DNA of 64,000 nucleotides from Dehalococcoidia bacterium (GTDB lineage: Bacteria; Chloroflexota; Dehalococcoidia; Lucifugimonadales; Lucifugimonadaceae): positions 62,001 to 126,000 of the forward strand of contig JAJEAU010000021.1 in the NCBI GenBank assembly GCA_022824185.1, given 5' to 3'. Of this stretch, positions 61,018 through 64,000 are shown piece by piece. Both the position numbers and the translations under genes were made by a program. Numbering within the stretch: the first letter of the stretch is position 1; the number at the start of each line of letters is the position of its first letter. The notes under the pieces are model-generated. The model was not told the origin of the DNA and did no database searches. It saw only the letters and a list, made by a program, of their open reading frames with translations.

Positions 61018-61815
61018 ATGACGAACTCAGATTCCACCGCGCTCGAAGACCCTCACTCCGAGCCGGCATCTCCTTCAACCCAATCCCGCGCCCAAGCCCT
61101 GAACCGACTCCGCGAAGTCGAAAACGAGCGCCTCGGCGAGGAATACATCATCCGAAAACGCCTCATGTGGCTCGGTATCGTCGTCGGTGCAGCCGTCGGC
61201 ATGACCGTCGGTTACATGGGAACCCTCATCACCATCGTCGACGCAGGCGTCGGAAATTTCGGCTTCGACTTCTACCGACCCAATTTCATCGACGGCTTCC
61301 TCCGTGTCATCACCGCCTACATCATCGCCGGAGGTTTCGTCGGCGGCGGCCTCTCCTATGTCCTCTTCACGACGCGATCCGAAGCAGCGAGCCTCATCAG
61401 ATGGTTAATCGTCGGCGTCTCTTACGCCTTGGCCACTCCTCTCCTCATCGGCTTCCTGCTGCCAGTTACATTCCTCCTCTTCGCTGACATCGTCAACGGT
61501 CTGCGACCCGGACTTTGGCTGTCGGCATTCGTAGAAACCCTCCTCGGCTCGTTCCTCGACGGCTACATCTTCATGGTCAAAATCCTCGCCGCAGGTTGGA
61601 TCGGCACGGTGCTGTTCCTCGTCCTGATGGCCGCCACCTACACCTTCTCGCAACGCGTGCCGTTGCCCGAAAACCTCACCCGCAACATACCATCCCCCGC
61701 GATCTACTCCGCAATCGCGGCTGTGATCGCCATACTCCCTCTCCTTATCCTTGCATTCGGACCGTTCTCGCTGACCACATCCTTCACCTCCTTCATCACC
61801 GGCGAAAACCTGTAG
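61018..61815 (+). CDS. Multi-pass membrane protein of unknown function
   Basis: A 265-residue protein with a soluble, charged 45-residue N-terminus and about five or six membrane helices: 49-70, 98-120, 125-160 (probably two), 176-205 and 225-250. No family is recognised. It loosely resembles the protein at 46.8-47.4 kb in helix order (ALATPLLIGFLLPVTF..., LLGSFLDGYIFMVKI). It starts 96 bp before the rhodanese gene's ATG, counted from its stop, and may share the transcript. Confidence 0.65.
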   Translation: MTNSDSTALEDPHSEPASPSTQSRAQALNRLREVENERLGEEYIIRKRLMWLGIVVGAAVGMTVGYMGTLITIVDAGVGNFGFDFYRPNFIDGFLRVITAYIIAGGFVGGGLSYVLFTTRSEAASLIRWLIVGVSYALATPLLIGFLLPVTFLLFADIVNGLRPGLWLSAFVETLLGSFLDGYIFMVKILAAGWIGTVLFLVLMAATYTFSQRVPLPENLTRNIPSPAIYSAIAAVIAILPLLILAFGPFSLTTSFTSFITGENL

Positions 61816-61911
61816 TCGATCACCATTAGGACTGTAGGCACGAACCACCGAGCCAAAACCGACTGTCAAGTACAATCGACTCTGTTCTAAGCAAACGGAA
61901 TCAGGTAACAA

Positions 61912-62259
61912 ATGGCAAGGCAAGTCCCAGGCGAACCATACGCCCGAATCACATCCAAAGAAGCCTACGAAATGGTCCAAAACGGCGACTCAACCGTCGT
62001 CGATGTCCGCAACCCCCACGAATGGGAAGCGGGCCACGTCGAAGGCGCAATCTGGATACCAGTCGACGACATCATCCCACGCTTCGACGAACTCCCGACC
62101 GAAGGCAACCTCTTGTTCATCTGTGAGGTCGGAGCGCGCAGCGGATTAGCAGCAGAATACGCCGCCGCAATGGGTGCAGGAACGGAACGCCTCTACAACA
62201 TCGAAGACGGCACCCCAGCCTGGATCGCAGACGGCCTGCCTCACGCCACCGGCGCGTAA
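61912..62259 (+). CDS. Single-domain rhodanese
   Basis: A 115-residue rhodanese-like sulfurtransferase. The N-terminal block is ITSKEAYEMVQ, then VVDVRNPHEWEAGHVEGAIWIPV. The active loop is C71-EVGA-R76-S with the catalytic cysteine present, followed by GLAAEYAAAMGAGTERLYNIEDGTPAW. Such proteins move sulfane sulfur between thiols, as in thiosulfate or persulfide metabolism. AGGT stands five bases before the ATG. The next genes are a PfkB kinase and S-adenosylhomocysteine hydrolase, so a link with sulfur amino acid recycling is possible. Confidence 0.88.
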   Translation: MARQVPGEPYARITSKEAYEMVQNGDSTVVDVRNPHEWEAGHVEGAIWIPVDDIIPRFDELPTEGNLLFICEVGARSGLAAEYAAAMGAGTERLYNIEDGTPAWIADGLPHATGA

Positions 62260-62355
62260 ACCTAACGTGTCCAACGGCAACATGCACAGCTCCGAGGAAA
62301 CACGCACGCCGCTGCACCTCGGAGTAATCCCGAAAACCCTCACCGGTAACCCAGC

Positions 62356-63297
62356 ATGAATCTCCTCGTCGTTGGATCAATGGCGTACGACGACGTCGAA
62401 ACGCCCGCCGGTACCCGAACCCACCAACTCGGCGGATCTGTAACCTACTTCTCGGTCGCCGCAAGCTACTTCACCGGCGTCGCTATCATCGGAATCGTCG
62501 GGCAAGACTTCCAATCGGAACACCGCGAACTCCTTACCTCCAAAGGCATCGACACCTCCGGCATCGAGATCGCCGACGGACAGACCTTCCACTGGTCCGG
62601 CAGCTATCTCAACGATCTGAACGACGCCGAAACCGTCGAAACTGACCTGAACGTCTTCGCAAATTTCAACCCCACTGTCCCGCAAAAACACCAATCAACC
62701 CCGTACCTCTTCCTCGCCAACTGCGACCCAGAAACACAACAATCGGTCCTGAACCAGATGACCGACAACCTCCAACTCGTCGCTGGCGACACCATGAACC
62801 ACTGGATCGTCGAGAAGCGACAACCGCTTGACCACCTGATGACCCAACTCGACTTCTCCGTCATCAACGAGGCCGAAGCCCGCATGTACACCGAGAAGTC
62901 AAACCTCGTCGACGTCGCCGAGGGAATCCTCGACGAAGGACCCGACAACGTCATCATCAAACGAGGCGAATACGGCGCTGTCCTCTACAACGAAAACCAG
63001 CGATTCATCGTCCCTGCATACCCCGTGCAGAACATCATCGACCCTACCGGCGCCGGAGACTCCTTCGCTGGCGGCTTCATGGGATACATCGCTGCAACAG
63101 GCAGACACGACCCTGAAACCTATCGGCAAGCCGTCATCGCTGGATCAGTCATCGCATCCTTCACCGTCGAAGGCTTCGGACTAGACCGGCTAGCAAACCT
63201 GACCAACGACGAGATCACCGACCGATTCTTCGAATTCGAAGACTTGACCACCTTCGACACGGCGATCCGCCTACCCCTACGAAACTCAACCACTTAA
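62356..63297 (+). CDS. PfkB family carbohydrate/nucleoside kinase
   Basis: A 313-residue ribokinase-fold kinase. The second PfkB signature [13 protein letters not shown] (229-241) has the catalytic base D235. The N-terminal signature is partly visible ([15 protein letters not shown]...GIVGQDF). The family phosphorylates sugars or nucleosides. It lies 22 bp before S-adenosylhomocysteine hydrolase, whose product is adenosine, so an adenosine-kinase-like role is attractive. This is context only; sugar kinases share the motifs. Confidence 0.85.
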   Translation: MNLLVVGSMAYDDVETPAGTRTHQLGGSVTYFSVAASYFTGVAIIGIVGQDFQSEHRELLTSKGIDTSGIEIADGQTFHWSGSYLNDLNDAETVETDLNVFANFNPTVPQKHQSTPYLFLANCDPETQQSVLNQMTDNLQLVAGDTMNHWIVEKRQPLDHLMTQLDFSVINEAEARMYTEKSNLVDVAEGILDEGPDNVIIKRGEYGAVLYNENQRFIVPAYPVQNIIDPTGAGDSFAGGFMGYIAATGRHDPETYRQAVIAGSVIASFTVEGFGLDRLANLTNDEITDRFFEFEDLTTFDTAIRLPLRNSTT

Positions 63298-63319
63298 ACA
63301 CCGAACACTCGGAGACTTG

Positions 63320-64000
63320 ATGAACCACGACATCACTGACATCAACCTCGCCCCCGAAGGCGCCCTTAAATCCGAATTCGCCGACAAACAGATGCCGGTC
63401 CTCGCCGACATCAGAAAACGTTTCGCCGAGACTAAACCCCTCAAAGGCCTCCGCATCGCCGCATGCCTTCACGTCACTTCCGAGACCTCGAACCTCGCCA
63501 AAACCCTCGTCGCTGGCGGTGCCGAACTCGCTCTATGCGCATCCAACCCCCTCTCGACGCAAGACGACATCGCCGCATTCCTCGTCTCTGAAGGCATCGC
63601 CGTATTCGCACGAAACGGTGAAGACTCCGAAACCTACTACAACCACATATCAGCAACCGTAGACGCCAAACCCCATCTCACAATCGACGACGGGGCCGAC
63701 CTAGTCGCACTGCTCCACTCCGAACGCCGCGAACTCCTCGAAACAACCATCGGCGGCATGGAAGAGACCACCACCGGCGTCATTCGCCTAAAGGCCCTCG
63801 ACGCCGAAGGCAAACTCGCATACCCCATCGTCGCTGTCAACGACTCCCAAACAAAGCACATGTTCGACAACCGATACGGAACCGGACAGAGCACCCTCGA
63901 CGGCATCATCCGCGCAACCAACATGCTCATCACCGGAAAATCCGTCGTCACCATCGGATACGGATGGTGCGGACGTGGCTTCGCCGATCGCGCACGCGGC
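63320..64000 (+). CDS. ahcY: S-adenosylhomocysteine hydrolase, N-terminal part (runs off the window)
   Basis: The first 227 codons of a [24 protein letters not shown], then [84 protein letters not shown] and the start of the NAD-binding domain [12 protein letters not shown]. These blocks are diagnostic. The enzyme splits S-adenosylhomocysteine to adenosine and homocysteine, closing the methyl cycle. GGAG five bases before the ATG fixes the start. The gene continues beyond base 64000. Confidence 0.95.
   Translation, partial: MNHDITDINLAPEGALKSEFADKQMPVLADIRKRFAETKPLKGLRIAACLHVTSETSNLAKTLVAGGAELALCASNPLSTQDDIAAFLVSEGIAVFARNGEDSETYYNHISATVDAKPHLTIDDGADLVALLHSERRELLETTIGGMEETTTGVIRLKALDAEGKLAYPIVAVNDSQTKHMFDNRYGTGQSTLDGIIRATNMLITGKSVVTIGYGWCGRGFADRARG

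Noticed and set aside
1-64000. tRNA, rRNA or insertion-sequence genes
   Set aside because: I looked for tRNA-like TTCRANY loops, transposase motifs and long terminal inverted repeats and found none that hold together.

Overview
The window looks like a piece of a Chloroflexota genome, most plausibly a marine SAR202-type member of the Dehalococcoidia. This is an inference. It rests on many Opp/Dpp-type ABC transporters, enolase-superfamily and luciferase-like flavin enzymes, and lipoprotein binding proteins whose folded domain is separated from the lipid-anchored cysteine by long Glu/Val repeats (units like TVVQTVVVEKEVQVAGE), which I associate with that phylum. No rRNA, tRNA, CRISPR array, phage or insertion sequence was recognised.

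Layout. 0-8 kb: the tail of an oligopeptide-transport ATPase, an enolase-superfamily enzyme, two Nudix hydrolases, IlvD, a small membrane protein, a DUF1643 protein, an RraA-like aldolase, a lipoprotein copper nitrite reductase (NirK) and an SDR. 8.3-12.5 kb: ABC system A (binding protein and two permeases). 12.6-17.4 kb: a DUF1800 / NHL-repeat / DUF1501 trio and a Gfo/Idh/MocA oxidoreductase. 17.4-20.8 kb: an AT-richer insert with a HEPN-like protein and a membrane-anchored trypsin-like protease that carries the same Glu/Val linker as the binding proteins. 20.8-23.6 kb: a gene-end remnant, a second enolase-superfamily enzyme and a luciferase-like monooxygenase. 23.9-32.1 kb: ABC systems B and C (binding protein and two permeases each). 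39.6-32.1 kb, minus strand: system D (binding protein, two permeases, a sulfatase and two ATPases). 39.9-46.7 kb: system E (binding protein, two permeases, two ATPases). 59.9-47.4 kb, minus strand: system F (three paralogous binding proteins, two permease pairs, one ATPase pair). 60-64 kb: a coiled-coil protein, a membrane protein, a rhodanese, a PfkB kinase and the start of S-adenosylhomocysteine hydrolase.

How it fits together. The cell seems built to take up many different solutes through six related ABC importers. Only systems D, E and F have ATPase genes here, so A, B and C probably borrow theirs. The enolase-superfamily, SDR, Gfo/Idh, luciferase-like, RraA and sulfatase enzymes look like catabolic functions for the imported substrates. 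The strongest structural signals beyond the genes are: long RNA hairpins between binding-protein and permease genes in five of the systems; a shared upstream element with a half-site repeated at 30-31 bp; a structured nirK leader that could mask its ribosome-binding site; and two genes whose coding pattern extends upstream of the first ATG, GTG or TTG. I did not find one complete, clearly new system. The best candidates for something undescribed are the linker-bearing protease island and the DUF1800/NHL/DUF1501 trio.
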